Shown here in pieces: positions 17,958 through 26,904 of a stretch of 64,000 nucleotides of DNA. Below the pieces are notes generated by a model. It had not been told where the DNA came from and ran no database searches. It saw only the letters and a program-made list of their open reading frames with translations. The position numbers and the translations under genes are program-made. Origin of the DNA: Clostridium ihumii AP5 (GTDB lineage: Bacteria; Bacillota; Clostridia; Clostridiales; Clostridiaceae). Every line of letters begins with the position of its first letter. Positions within the stretch are counted from its first letter, which is position 1. The stretch is taken from assembly GCF_000612845.1 (NCBI RefSeq), contig NZ_CCAT010000062.1, forward strand, positions 1 to 64,000. The letters are read 5' to 3'.

Positions 17958-18587
17958 ATGACTAGAGGATTTAGTAATCCAATATATTTAAGTGAAAGAA
18001 TAGAAAATATGATAAAAAAATCAGACTATTTAGGTAGAGGAAATAATGGAGTAGTCTATTTACTTCCTGATGGCAAAATAATAAAAATATTTAACAGTCC
18101 AAAAGTTTGCAAATCAGAGTATGAAACTTTAGTTAAATCAAGGAAAAGTGAATATTTTCCTAAAGCTTATGAACATGGTAGTTTCTATATAATTAGGGAT
18201 TATGTAGGTGGTGTTAGGCTTGATAAGTACTTAAGAAGAAACCATATAAATAGAAAGTTAACAGAACATATTATATGTCTTTATAAAGACTTCAAAAAAC
18301 TAGGATATAGAAAGCTGGATATTAGATGTAAGGATTTATATGTACAAGAAGACTATTCAATAAAAGTAATAGATCCTAAAAATCAATATGATGAAAAGGT
18401 TAGTTATCCAAGACATCTAATGAGAGGCATGGAGAAACGAGGTAGATTAGAAGAATTCTTACATTTTTTAAAGGATGTAGATTATAAACTTTATGAAAGT
18501 TGGCATGAAAAAGTTTATATTTATATTGCAATGAAAAAGGAAGAGGATAGATTAAAGGAACTAAAAAAACAAAATGAACTAGTATAA
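17958..18587 (+). CDS. Protein kinase-like protein
   Basis: About 209 residues when started at ATG 17958, behind GGAGGA. The ORF is open from 17916, but the first Met codons lack a site. The fold signs are a glycine loop (YLGRGNNGVVYLL), a following Lys (KIIKIF), a degenerate catalytic loop (LDIRCKDLYV) and VIDP in the DFG place. It resembles small bacterial Ser/Thr or RIO-like kinases. The His of HRD is missing but Asp is kept, so activity is uncertain. It ends in a charged C-terminal helix. Single gene with its own terminator. Confidence 0.7.
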   Translation: MTRGFSNPIYLSERIENMIKKSDYLGRGNNGVVYLLPDGKIIKIFNSPKVCKSEYETLVKSRKSEYFPKAYEHGSFYIIRDYVGGVRLDKYLRRNHINRKLTEHIICLYKDFKKLGYRKLDIRCKDLYVQEDYSIKVIDPKNQYDEKVSYPRHLMRGMEKRGRLEEFLHFLKDVDYKLYESWHEKVYIYIAMKKEEDRLKELKKQNELV

Positions 18588-18603
18588 ATACTATGCCTTA
18601 GAG

Positions 18604-18642
18604 AAAAATAACTATAACTAAAAAAGTTATAGTTATTTTTTT
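18604..18642 (+). terminator. Rho-independent terminator
   Basis: 15-bp stem AAAAATAACTATAAC with GTTATAGTTATTTTT, then T residues. Confidence 0.88.
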
Positions 18643-18670
18643 GATTAAATTAACTTAGGAGGAAGAAAAA

Positions 18671-19159
18671 ATGAAAAAAATTTTACTTATAATAGTAGCA
18701 TCTATGATTGTACTTACAGGATGTGGATCTAATAATAATAATAAGAATATAAAAAGTGATGTAAACGAAAATATAGAGGAAAAAGTTAAAGATGAAATTG
18801 TAACTTATCCTAAAGATTTAAGTGAAGAATTAGGAGAAGGAACCATAATAGTTTCTTTACCTAACGAAAATTCAAAAGAAAATCTTATACCTATAATTCA
18901 CCCAGAAGTAGGTGTTAAGATTATGCAATTAGATTTATCTACATCTAATTTTGACAATAAAAAAACAAGTTATATATTTATAGATAAAAATTTAGTGGCT
19001 AAGGGTAATTATGAAAATGATAAAGTTAGTTTAAATTTATCAGATGAAAATTTATATGAAGGTGAGCATGTGGTTGAGATAATACAATTTAAAGATAATG
19101 ATTCTAGTAAAGAACCTATTACATATAAATCAGCAAAATATGAAGTGAAAATGAAATAG
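18671..19159 (+). CDS. Lipoprotein of unknown function
   Basis: 162 residues with a lipoprotein signal peptide: MKKILLIIVASMIVLTGCGS, lipobox LTGC, so the mature protein should be anchored at Cys18 on the outer face of the membrane. An Asn/Lys-rich linker follows, then a beta-rich domain of about 115 residues. I do not recognise the family. ATG 18671 follows TTAGGAGGAAGAAAA. It lies just upstream of the copper genes, but an apparent promoter and operator separate it from them, so a copper role is not implied. Confidence 0.75.
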   Translation: MKKILLIIVASMIVLTGCGSNNNNKNIKSDVNENIEEKVKDEIVTYPKDLSEELGEGTIIVSLPNENSKENLIPIIHPEVGVKIMQLDLSTSNFDNKKTSYIFIDKNLVAKGNYENDKVSLNLSDENLYEGEHVVEIIQFKDNDSSKEPITYKSAKYEVKMK

Positions 19160-19166
19160 ATTAATT

Positions 19167-19208
19167 GCTTGTGCATGATATTAAAATATTTTTAATTAAT
19201 GCACAAGC
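19167..19208 (+). terminator. Hairpin after lipoprotein gene (possible terminator)
   Basis: 10-bp stem GCTTGTGCAT (19167-19176) with ATGCACAAGC (19199-19208) and an AT-rich loop. No proper T run follows, so termination is not certain. Confidence 0.5.
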
Positions 19209-19234
19209 TAGTTATAAAAAAATATAATTTACTA

Positions 19235-19263
19235 TTGACTTGAGAAAGAATATCATTTACTAT
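19235..19263 (+). promoter_or_regulatory. csoR promoter
   Basis: -35 TTGACT (19235-19240), a 17-bp spacer, and -10 TACTAT (19258-19263). Transcription would start near 19270, inside the CsoR operator. Confidence 0.75.
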
Positions 19264-19269
19264 ATTAAT

Positions 19270-19291
19270 ATACCCCCAGGGGGTGGGGGTA
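19270..19291 (+). promoter_or_regulatory. CsoR operator
   Basis: ATACCCCCAGGGGGTGGGGGTA, read here as TACCCCCAGGGGGT plus GGGGGTA, is the C/G-block palindrome recognised by CsoR repressors. It is the only long G/C tract in this AT-rich region and covers the predicted transcription start. Cu(I) binding to CsoR would release it. Confidence 0.85.
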
Positions 19292-19310
19292 ACAGAAGGG
19301 AGTGATTACT

Positions 19311-19583
19311 ATTTCAAAGATGAATGAAGAAAAGAAAAATGCAATAAAATACTTAAAAATTGCTAGAGGTCAAATTGATGGAATAATAAAAATGATAGAG
19401 GATGAACGATATTGTATGGATATATCTAATCAAATAATTGCATCACAATCTATACTAAAAAAAGCAAATTCAGAAATTATAAAACAACATTTAAGTCATT
19501 GTGTTAAAAATTCCTGCTGTCATGATGATATAGATGAAAAACTAGAAGAAATTAATACGTTAATAGATAAATTAATGAAATAG
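19311..19583 (+). CDS. csoR: CsoR-type copper-sensing repressor
   Basis: About 90 residues, all helical. The copper ligands of the CsoR family are present: Cys in DERYCMDI, and His and Cys in KQHLSHC, the C-H-C set that separates CsoR from FrmR/RcnR. The core EKKNAIKYLKIARGQIDGI is the DNA-contacting helix region. The gene is preceded by its own operator and followed by copA. Start choice: GTG 19302 lies in the AGGGAGTG ribosome binding site, and ATG 19320 is 17 bases away. ATT 19311 has the correct eight-base spacing and is proposed, with ATG 19320 as fallback. Confidence 0.88.
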   Translation: MSKMNEEKKNAIKYLKIARGQIDGIIKMIEDERYCMDISNQIIASQSILKKANSEIIKQHLSHCVKNSCCHDDIDEKLEEINTLIDKLMK

Positions 19584-19760
19584 TTTAATTATGTATCAGT
19601 AAAAAGTCTGAATTGATGATGAAACATGATTATAAGGCTTAATCTATAATTGAGTTCTAAAAATGGATAAGCAGTAGAATATAATTTTGAAATTATTAAT
19701 TAATAAAAAATATATTTACAAATGATATCGAAATTTTGTACTAAAAAGGAGTTGAGAAAG

Positions 19761-22202
19761 TTGACAAAAAAGACAATTAAAATTGAAGGTATGACATGTG
19801 CAGCTTGTTCTAAGGCTGTAGAGAGAGTAACTAAAAAATTAGATGGTGTAAATGAGTCTAATGTAAACTTAGCTACTGAAAAGTTAAATATAGAGTTTGA
19901 TGAAAATAAAATATCCTTAGAAGATATTATGTCTGTAATAGATAATGCAGGATATAAAGCAAAACTTGACAGCACAACTAAATCGCTTAAGATAGGTGGT
20001 ATGACATGTGCATCATGTTCTAAAGCAGTAGAAAGAGTAGTGAAAAAGTTAGATGGAACTATAAGTGCTAATGTAAATTTAGCCACAGAAAAATTAACCG
20101 TTGAATTTGAAAAGGAAAAAACATCATTATCCGAAATAAAAAAAGCTATTGAAAAATCAGGTTATAAAGTTTTAAATAATAAAGAAGAAAACATAGATGA
20201 AGATAAAACAAGAAAAGAAAAGGAAAGAAAAGCTTTATTTAAAAGATTTATATATTCAGTAATATTTACGGTTCCATTACTTGTAATTTCAATGGGATCT
20301 ATGATGGGATTAAAACTTCCAAATATAATTGATCCAATGAAAAACAGTTTTAATTTTGCACTTGTTCAATTTATTTTAACAACTATTGTTATAATAATAG
20401 GAAATAAGTTTTTTAAAGTAGGATTTAAGTCATTGTTTAAAGGTAGTCCTAATATGGATTCTTTGATATCAATAGGATCATTAGCATCTTACCTATATAG
20501 TGTTTATGCAATGGTAGAGATATATAATGGAAATAGCCATGCAGTACATGATAAATTATATTTTGAATCAGCAGCAACAATACTTACATTAATAACACTA
20601 GGAAAGTATTTAGAAACTAAAACTAAAGGAAAAACATCAGAGGCAATAAAAAAACTTATGGGACTTAGTCCTAAAACAGCTACTATTGAAAAAGATGGAA
20701 AAGAAATTTCAATATCTATTGATGATGTTGAAGTTGGAGATATTATTATTGTAAAGCCAGGAGAAAAACTTCCAGTAGATGGTGTAGTTATAAGCGGTAT
20801 GACTTCAATAGATGAAAGTATGCTTACTGGTGAGAGCATTCCAGTTGAAAAAGTAGAAGGTAGTAAAGTTATCGGTGCTAGTATCAATAAAAATGGTCTT
20901 ATAAAATATAAGGCTACTAAAGTTGGTAGTGATACTACACTTTCTCAAATTATTAAATTAGTTGAAGAGGCTCAAGGGTCTAAGGCACCTATAGCAAGGC
21001 TTGCGGATATTGTATCAGGTTATTTTGTGCCAATAGTAATAATACTTGCACTGGTATCTTCAATAGGATGGTACATTTATGAAAGAGATTTTATATTTTC
21101 TTTAACTATTTTTACATCTGTCCTTGTAATTGCTTGTCCTTGTGCATTAGGACTTGCTACACCAACAGCTATAATGGTTGGTACAGGTAAAGGTGCTGAG
21201 CTTGGAGTTTTATTTAAAAATGGTACAGCACTTGAAGAAACACATAAGATTCAAACTGTAGTTTTTGACAAAACAGGAACAATAACAGAAGGAAAGCCAA
21301 AGGTTACAGATATAATAAATTATGGTATAGAAGAAGATGAACTTTTAGCAATTGCAGCATCTAGCGAAAAGGGTTCAGAACATCCATTAGGAGAAGCAAT
21401 AGTTTTAGAGGCTGAAAATAGAAAAGTTAAATTTAGAGAACTCGAAAGTTTTAAAGCTATATCTGGTAAAGGAATAACTTGTACTATTGAAAATAAAGAA
21501 ATAATTTTAGGAAATGATAAGCTTATGAGCGCTTATAATATAGATATAGAAAAATCTAATGAAGCTTATAATAAACTTGCAAATGAAGGAAAAACTCCAA
21601 TGTTTATAGCTGTAAATGGAGAACTAGGTGGTATGATAGCTGTTGCAGATACAGTAAAACCAAGTAGTAAGAAAGCTATAGAAAGATTACATTCAATGGG
21701 AATAAAAGTAGCTATGCTTACTGGAGATAATAAAGTTACAGCAAATGCTATAGCTAAAGAAGTTAATATAGATGTAGTTATTTCAGATGTGCTGCCAAAT
21801 GAAAAATCTAATGTTATTGAAAGTTTCCAAAAAGAAAATAGAAAAGTTGCTATGGTTGGAGATGGAATAAACGATGCACCCGCATTAGCAAAAGCTGATA
21901 TAGGAATTGCTATAGGTTCTGGTACAGATGTTGCAATAGAGTCAGCTGATGTTGTACTTATGAAAAGTGATTTAGAAGATGTGGCTATAGCAATTAAATT
22001 AAGTAAAAAGACAATTGCTAATATAAAAGAAAATTTATTTTGGGCATTTGGATACAATACATTAGGAATTCCAATAGCAATGGGTGTTTTACATATATTT
22101 GGAGGACCATTATTAAATCCTATGCTTGCAGCACTTGCAATGAGCTTTAGCTCTGTATCAGTACTTTTAAATGCTTTAAGACTTAAAGGATTTAAAGCAT
22201 AA
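19761..22202 (+). CDS. copA: Copper-exporting P1B-type ATPase CopA
   Basis: 813 residues. Two N-terminal heavy-metal domains carry GMTCAACS and GMTCASCS. Then come membrane helices, the actuator motif TGES, the channel motif [10 protein letters not shown], the phosphorylation site DKTGTITEG, the HPLGEAI nucleotide-binding motif, and [13 protein letters not shown] with these neighbours is typical of Cu+ export. TTG 19761 is placed nine bases after AAAAGGAG; TTG 19752 is too close and ATG 19722 has no site. It lies about 180 bp after csoR and is presumably in the same regulon. CopZ is encoded 480 bp downstream. Confidence 0.95.
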   Translation: MTKKTIKIEGMTCAACSKAVERVTKKLDGVNESNVNLATEKLNIEFDENKISLEDIMSVIDNAGYKAKLDSTTKSLKIGGMTCASCSKAVERVVKKLDGTISANVNLATEKLTVEFEKEKTSLSEIKKAIEKSGYKVLNNKEENIDEDKTRKEKERKALFKRFIYSVIFTVPLLVISMGSMMGLKLPNIIDPMKNSFNFALVQFILTTIVIIIGNKFFKVGFKSLFKGSPNMDSLISIGSLASYLYSVYAMVEIYNGNSHAVHDKLYFESAATILTLITLGKYLETKTKGKTSEAIKKLMGLSPKTATIEKDGKEISISIDDVEVGDIIIVKPGEKLPVDGVVISGMTSIDESMLTGESIPVEKVEGSKVIGASINKNGLIKYKATKVGSDTTLSQIIKLVEEAQGSKAPIARLADIVSGYFVPIVIILALVSSIGWYIYERDFIFSLTIFTSVLVIACPCALGLATPTAIMVGTGKGAELGVLFKNGTALEETHKIQTVVFDKTGTITEGKPKVTDIINYGIEEDELLAIAASSEKGSEHPLGEAIVLEAENRKVKFRELESFKAISGKGITCTIENKEIILGNDKLMSAYNIDIEKSNEAYNKLANEGKTPMFIAVNGELGGMIAVADTVKPSSKKAIERLHSMGIKVAMLTGDNKVTANAIAKEVNIDVVISDVLPNEKSNVIESFQKENRKVAMVGDGINDAPALAKADIGIAIGSGTDVAIESADVVLMKSDLEDVAIAIKLSKKTIANIKENLFWAFGYNTLGIPIAMGVLHIFGGPLLNPMLAALAMSFSSVSVLLNALRLKGFKA

Positions 22203-22685
22203 TAAATTAATAAGATTTTCTAAATCAATTTTTAAAGAAATACTAATTTAAATAATTCCTGTTTCTTGATAAAAGAAAAAAGTTTTTCAATTGATAAATG
22301 TGTTATTTAAACTTTGAGTTTGGAAAATTATAGATAAAAAAATTGTTTTTAAATTTCAGAGAGTAAGTAAAGATTAAAAATATGTAAATAGTTTATAAAA
22401 ATTCTATTTTAAAAATTGATTTCAGAAATTAAAGTATTATTGGATGAAGATATAGCTATAAAGTTTATATTAAAAACCTATATGAACAAATTATTAATAA
22501 ACAAGTATGAAATATATTTTAGGATAAGTTGAAAATACTACTTAAAAATGTGGAATTTAATTTAACATAGTTTTCTAATCTATATTTATGATAAGGTTTA
22601 ATATAAATTATAATATATACAAAAGTTAGTATATGTTAAAAGTTTATTTAAAAATATATGATGTATAATGAAAAGGAGATTTATT
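22203..22685 (+). other. Long intergenic region between copA and copZ
   Basis: 483 bp of very AT-rich sequence with many stop codons in all frames. I see no ORF, no strong terminator, no C/G-block CsoR operator and no repeat. Its length is unusual for a spacer between two copper genes; copZ may have its own promoter here. Confidence 0.5.
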
Positions 22686-22901
22686 ATGAAATTTAGTATT
22701 AAAGTTGATGGAATGAGCTGTATGCATTGTGTTAAGCATGTAGAAGAATGTTTAAGTGAACTTAATGGAGTAAATTCTGTAGAAGTGAGTCTTGAAAATA
22801 AGAATGCTATAGTAGATAGTTCTAGCGAATTAGATGAAAATACAGTTAAAACTGCTTTAGATGAATATGGTTACATTTTAGCTGGATTTGAAAAGATTTA
22901 A
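22686..22901 (+). CDS. copZ: CopZ-like copper chaperone
   Basis: 71 residues, a single heavy-metal-associated domain with GMSCMHCVKHV, the CxxC that carries Cu(I), and the usual beta-alpha-beta-beta-alpha-beta pattern. It should hand copper to the N-terminal domains of CopA. ATG 22686 follows AAAAGGAGATTT; an in-frame ATG at 22668 lies upstream of that site. A terminator follows 28 bp after the stop. Confidence 0.92.
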   Translation: MKFSIKVDGMSCMHCVKHVEECLSELNGVNSVEVSLENKNAIVDSSSELDENTVKTALDEYGYILAGFEKI

Positions 22902-22929
22902 TTTTACTTAGTTAATTATTTATTTAACA

Positions 22930-22966
22930 AAAAAACATAGTGTTTACCATAAATACTATGTTTTTT
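22930..22966 (+). terminator. Rho-independent terminator
   Basis: 12-bp stem AAAAAACATAGT with ACTATGTTTTTT. Confidence 0.88.
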
Positions 22967-23104
22967 AATGAAATGAATAATATATTTTTATTAGACAATA
23001 ATATAAATGTGTAAATTTTTATTTACAAAACTTCAAATCAAGAACAAACAGCAAGATAAATGCATATAAATTACTATAAAGATAAAATTAAGAAGGTGAT
23101 TATT

Positions 23105-23242
23105 ATTAATACTAATAATAAATATGAAGATACAAATGAAGTTCTAGAATATGATTATGACTACGAAACTTTTTTAAAAGAAGACGTAAAAGAATATCCA
23201 AAGTATGAGGAAATTTTAAAATGGGTTACAGAAAAAGTATAG
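23105..23242 (+). CDS. Small acidic protein
   Basis: About 45 residues rich in Asp, Glu, Tyr and Lys (LEYDYDYETFLKEDVKEYPKYEEILKWV). No known domain and no membrane segment. It is probably real: it has an AGAAGGTGAT ribosome binding site and a perfect terminator 7 bases after its stop. The ATG at 23060 lies 30 bases upstream of that site and has none of its own. The codon at proper spacing is ATT 23105, so a non-standard start is proposed. Confidence 0.55.
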   Translation: MNTNNKYEDTNEVLEYDYDYETFLKEDVKEYPKYEEILKWVTEKV

Positions 23243-23248
23243 TAGCAG

Positions 23249-23284
23249 AAAAGCCACATGTCTTTCTATAGATATGTGGCTTTT
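23249..23284 (+). terminator. Rho-independent terminator
   Basis: 11-bp stem AAAAGCCACAT (23249-23259) with ATGTGGCTTTT (23274-23284), directly after the small acidic protein gene. Confidence 0.85.
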
Positions 23285-23507
23285 AAAATATGTTTTTTTA
23301 TATAAATATCGTCACATATTTGTAATATATATATTATATTATAGAAAAAAGATTTAGATTAAATAATGCAAGGATAAGTTCTACTAAATATATTAAATTT
23401 ACATAATTAACACATAATTTAGATAAGAGAATAGTATTCTTTAATAGAATTAAGAAATATGGTAAAATTTAATCATTATGCTTCAATATGAAAGGAGATT
23501 TTTATTT

Positions 23508-24191
23508 ATGAAAAAATACATAGCACTAATACTGGTTTTTATATTAGGTTCTGTTATATTAGTGGGATGCAATGCAAAAGAAAACAAAGAGTCTGCTGAT
23601 GAAAAGGCTGCAAAATCAGAATCAATAGCAGTTGTAGAAAGTGAAAAAGGAAAAGATGATAAAAATCCTGTAGCTACAATTGAAATGGAAAATGGAAAGT
23701 CTATAAAAGTAGAATTATATCCAGAAATGGCACCAAATACTGTAAGAAACTTTATAAGTCTTTCAAATTCAGGTTTCTATAATGGATTAACTTTTCATAG
23801 AGTAATAAAAGGATTCATGATTCAAGGTGGAGATCCAGAAGGAAATGGTCAAGGTGGTCCAGGATATAGCATAAAGGGTGAATTCCCAGAAAATGAATTT
23901 AATCAAAACACATTAATCCACGAAAGAGGAGTAATATCAATGGCAAGAACTCAAGAACCTGATTCTGCTGGTTCACAGTTCTTTATAGTTCATGAAGATT
24001 CAAACTACTTAGATGGTAAATATGCTGCTTTTGGAAAGGTTATAGAAGGTATGGAAGTTGTTGATGAAATAGCTAATTCAGAAACAAATTCACAAGATAA
24101 ACCTGAAAAAGAAATAAAAATAAAGAAAATTTCTGTTGATACTTTTGGTGTAAAATATCAAGAACCAGAAAAAATTGAAAAACAAAGTTAA
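23508..24191 (+). CDS. Cyclophilin-type peptidyl-prolyl isomerase, lipoprotein
   Basis: 227 residues. A lipoprotein signal (MKKYIALILVFILGSVILVGC) anchors it outside the membrane at Cys21 or nearby. A charged linker follows, then a full cyclophilin domain. Active-site landmarks are FHRVIKGFMIQGGDP (Arg, Phe, Gln), MARTQEPDSAGSQFFI, and YAAFGKVIEGMEVVD. It probably assists folding of exported proteins. The C-terminal extension (KYQEPEKIEKQS) is short and charged. ATG 23508 follows AAAGGAGATTT; the upstream ATG 23478 precedes the site. The terminator downstream is unusually large. Confidence 0.92.
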   Translation: MKKYIALILVFILGSVILVGCNAKENKESADEKAAKSESIAVVESEKGKDDKNPVATIEMENGKSIKVELYPEMAPNTVRNFISLSNSGFYNGLTFHRVIKGFMIQGGDPEGNGQGGPGYSIKGEFPENEFNQNTLIHERGVISMARTQEPDSAGSQFFIVHEDSNYLDGKYAAFGKVIEGMEVVDEIANSETNSQDKPEKEIKIKKISVDTFGVKYQEPEKIEKQS

Positions 24192-24205
24192 AATAAATTA
24201 AATAT

Positions 24206-24314
24206 AAAAAACTCTATTGATTAATAAGGTGAAATGAGATAATGATTAACTCATTAAGTGCCTAATGGTTTAAAGATTAAGAAATTTATAACCATATAAT
24301 CAATAGAGTTTTTT
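24206..24314 (+). terminator. Branched terminator-like structure
   Basis: A perfect 18-bp outer stem (24206-24223 with 24297-24314) ends in a T run and so can act as a terminator. Its 73-base interior holds two more hairpins, one with ATGAG/CTCAT and one with ATGGTT/AACCAT, giving a three-way junction. The size is far above the usual terminator loop. Confidence 0.75.
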
Positions 24315-24569
24315 TTGCGATTTTATAAATTTTATGAAAGATTAAATATGAATTTTTAGTATAAATATATTTGGATATGTAAAATATAAAATGAAAACTA
24401 TTACATGGGAAATGAGACTATACAAGGGTTATACATAAGTTTCAATATTCATTATATACTAAATTTTAAAATGGTTTTAAATGATTTTAAAATAAGATTT
24501 TAAAAAAAATCATGTTAAAATAATTTAGTAAAATTTATCATAATAATTTAATAAGGAGGAATTTTTTAG
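24315..24569 (+). other. Leader region of nucleoside transporter gene
   Basis: AT-rich sequence before the nupC-like gene. I looked for a purine or other riboswitch and found no conserved core. Confidence 0.4.
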
Positions 24570-25745
24570 ATGAATATACTATTAGGAATTATTTGTATAA
24601 TACTTTTAATAGGAATTGCAGTATTATTTTCTAATAATAAAAAAGCAATAAAATATAAAATAATTATACCAGGAATTTTAGTTCAATTAGCTTTAATAGT
24701 TTTTGTTTTAAAAGTACCAGTAGGTCAAAAAATATTATTAGCTATAGCTAATGGATTAAATAGTGTTATTAATACAGGGGTTGAAGGAATAAAATTTGTA
24801 TTTGGTGATTTATCACTAGGATTTGTATTTGCAATTAATGTTTTGGGGTTAATTGTATTTACATCAGCACTTGTAGCATTATTATATTATTTAAGAATAT
24901 TACCTATAGTAGTTAATGTAATAGGAAAAATGGTTTCTAAAATTATGGGAACTACACTTGCAGAAAGTTTTAATGCTGTTGGAAACATATTTTTAGGTTC
25001 TACAGAAGCTCCAATACTTATAAAACCTTATTTAAAATCACTTACAAAATCAGAATTATTTGCTGTAATGTCAGCAGGATTTGGAAGCGCATCAGCAGCT
25101 ATTTTAGGTGGATATAGTATGATGGGTATAGATTCAAGATACTTATTAATAGCCATATTTACTGTTCCATTTAGTTCACTTATGATTTCAAAAATACTAT
25201 TTCCAGAAGATAGTGAAGGAGAATTTGAAGAAGTAAGAATAGAAAACAGTACAGCAAAAAATGTTTTTGATGCTATAGGGGAAGGAACAAGCCAAGGTTT
25301 AAATTTAGCTTTAAATGTTGGCGCAAGTTTAATTTCTTTTATAGGACTTATGGCTTTAGTAAATGTTATATTAGGTGTTTTTGGATTAAGTATAACTTCA
25401 ATTTTAGGGTTTTTATTAAGACCATTAAGCCTTTTATTCCATATACCAGGATCAGAAGCAGCAACTTTTGCATCATTAATAGGAACTAAAATGTCTGTTA
25501 ATGAATTTGTAGCATTTAGTGATATGGCAACTGTTATGAAGTCATTATCTCCAAGAACAATAGCTATATTATCAGTAGCACTTTGTAACTTTGCTAATTT
25601 ATCTTCAATTGGAATACAAATTGGAGGATTCGCAATTTTAGCACCAGAAAGAAGAGAAGAAGTTACTAAAAACGGATTAAAAGCATTGTTAGCAGGAACA
25701 TTATCAACATTAATAACTGCAGCAATAGTGGGAATGATAGTTTAA
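24570..25745 (+). CDS. nupC: NupC-type concentrative nucleoside transporter
   Basis: 391 residues with about ten membrane segments. Family motifs are GNIFLGSTEAPILIKPYL, AGFGSASAAILGGY, PGSEAATFASLIGTKMSVNEFVA and CNFANLSSIGIQIGG, which form the nucleoside- and ion-binding core of concentrative nucleoside transporters. It imports nucleosides with H+ or Na+. ATG 24570 follows AAGGAGGAATTTTTTAG. Single gene closed by a terminator; no nucleoside catabolic genes are adjacent. Confidence 0.9.
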   Translation: MNILLGIICIILLIGIAVLFSNNKKAIKYKIIIPGILVQLALIVFVLKVPVGQKILLAIANGLNSVINTGVEGIKFVFGDLSLGFVFAINVLGLIVFTSALVALLYYLRILPIVVNVIGKMVSKIMGTTLAESFNAVGNIFLGSTEAPILIKPYLKSLTKSELFAVMSAGFGSASAAILGGYSMMGIDSRYLLIAIFTVPFSSLMISKILFPEDSEGEFEEVRIENSTAKNVFDAIGEGTSQGLNLALNVGASLISFIGLMALVNVILGVFGLSITSILGFLLRPLSLLFHIPGSEAATFASLIGTKMSVNEFVAFSDMATVMKSLSPRTIAILSVALCNFANLSSIGIQIGGFAILAPERREEVTKNGLKALLAGTLSTLITAAIVGMIV

Positions 25746-25771
25746 CATACATATAAAAGTAAATTTACATA

Positions 25772-25806
25772 AAAAGCACAATGAATTTAAATTTCATTGT
25801 GCTTTT
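25772..25806 (+). terminator. Rho-independent terminator
   Basis: Stem AAAAGCACAATGAA with TTCATTGTGCTTTT. Confidence 0.88.
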
Positions 25807-25866
25807 ATTATATTCTAGGGTTTAAAGCTGAAAATGAAAGTTCAAAAGTTTGTAGTCCTAACCTTT

Positions 25867-26736
25867 GTAGGCGAGAATTCATTCTTGCAAAACGTCATTT
25901 TAATATATTATTTTAAGAATGATATGCCACATCAAAGACCGCCAAGACTAAAGTCTCAGCTACGAATGAAACATAGATTCAGTTGAAGGACTCAAAGTTT
26001 GTAGGCGAGAATTCATTCTTGCTTAATGTCGTTTAAAATATATTATTCTAATTTTACATCCATATAAGAATCCTCCAAGGTTAAAACCTTATCTACGAAG
26101 AAGAAAGGGTGAAGAGAAATAATTGAATTTAATAATATAATTTATCATTTTCAATCTTCAATTTTCAATTAATAAAGTAGGTGAGGTTTCAACCTTGCAA
26201 AACGTTATTTACCTTACTTTAAAATTTGTAATCTGTTAGGGACTGACTTTACTTGTTTAGATAAGTATATTATTAAAAAGGGTAATAAATTATGAAAAGG
26301 TGATTGTTCTATGAGAGGTCCGTCCCTCTTGTTGATTAGTATATTTTAAAGATGAAACCAATAAAATTTAGCAAGGATACATTACCACCAAGACTAAAGT
26401 TTCAGCTACGAAAGAAATAAAAATTAAATTAGAAGTACCAACGTTTGTAGGCTAGAATTCATTCTTGCAAAACGTCATTTTTAATCTTCCACTTTCAATT
26501 AATAAAGTAGGCGAGGTTTCAACCTTGCAAAATGTCATTTAAATATGTTAATTCTAAGTTTATATTCATATCAAATACCGCCAAGACTAAAGTCTCAGCT
26601 ACGAATGAAACATAGATTTAGTTGAAGGACTCAAAGTTTGTAGGCGAGAATTCATTCTTGCTTAACGTCATTTTAATATATTAATTTATAAGTTTATATT
26701 GATATCAAGGACCGCTAAGGTTAAAACCTCAGCTAC
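25867..26736. repeat. REP/BIME-like palindromic repeat array (11 units)
   Basis: Eleven units of about 22 bases, each starting with GTAG and followed by an imperfect 7-8 bp hairpin. Forward units start at 25867, 26001, 26177, 26447, 26507 and 26640. Inverted units lie at 25941-25963, 26074-26096, 26387-26409, 26580-26602 and 26714-26736. Stems covary: AGAAT/ATTCT, AGGTT/AACCT and AGACT/AGTCT. Orientations mostly alternate, and one inverted+forward pair with its linker (25937-26022) recurs almost unchanged at 26576-26661. This is the layout of REP sequences and BIMEs. No transposase gene is within the array; 26200-26370 is non-repeat sequence. Confidence 0.8.
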
Positions 26737-26904
26737 ATAGGACACATGATTTAATTAAATACTATGCTTCATCATTTTCAATCTTCACTTTTCACTTTCC
26801 ATTTAAATAAGATTAAGTTCTTAATTGGGTTTTAAAAACATGATATAATGAGGATAAAATGTGTAGATAACTAATTATGTAATTATATAAGAGAGGTGTT
26901 ATTT

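Noticed and set aside
18671-19159. Lipoprotein as part of the copper operon
   Set aside because: A hairpin and a separate promoter with CsoR operator lie between it and csoR, and it has no Met/His/Cys-rich copper motif.
24315-24569. Purine riboswitch before the nucleoside transporter
   Set aside because: No conserved core of the purine aptamer and no three-way junction with the expected loop-loop sequences was found.
25867-26736. Possible CRISPR array
   Set aside because: Repeats occur in both orientations, spacing is irregular (about 40-190 bases), units differ by compensatory changes and the linkers themselves repeat. No cas genes are near. A REP/BIME array fits better.
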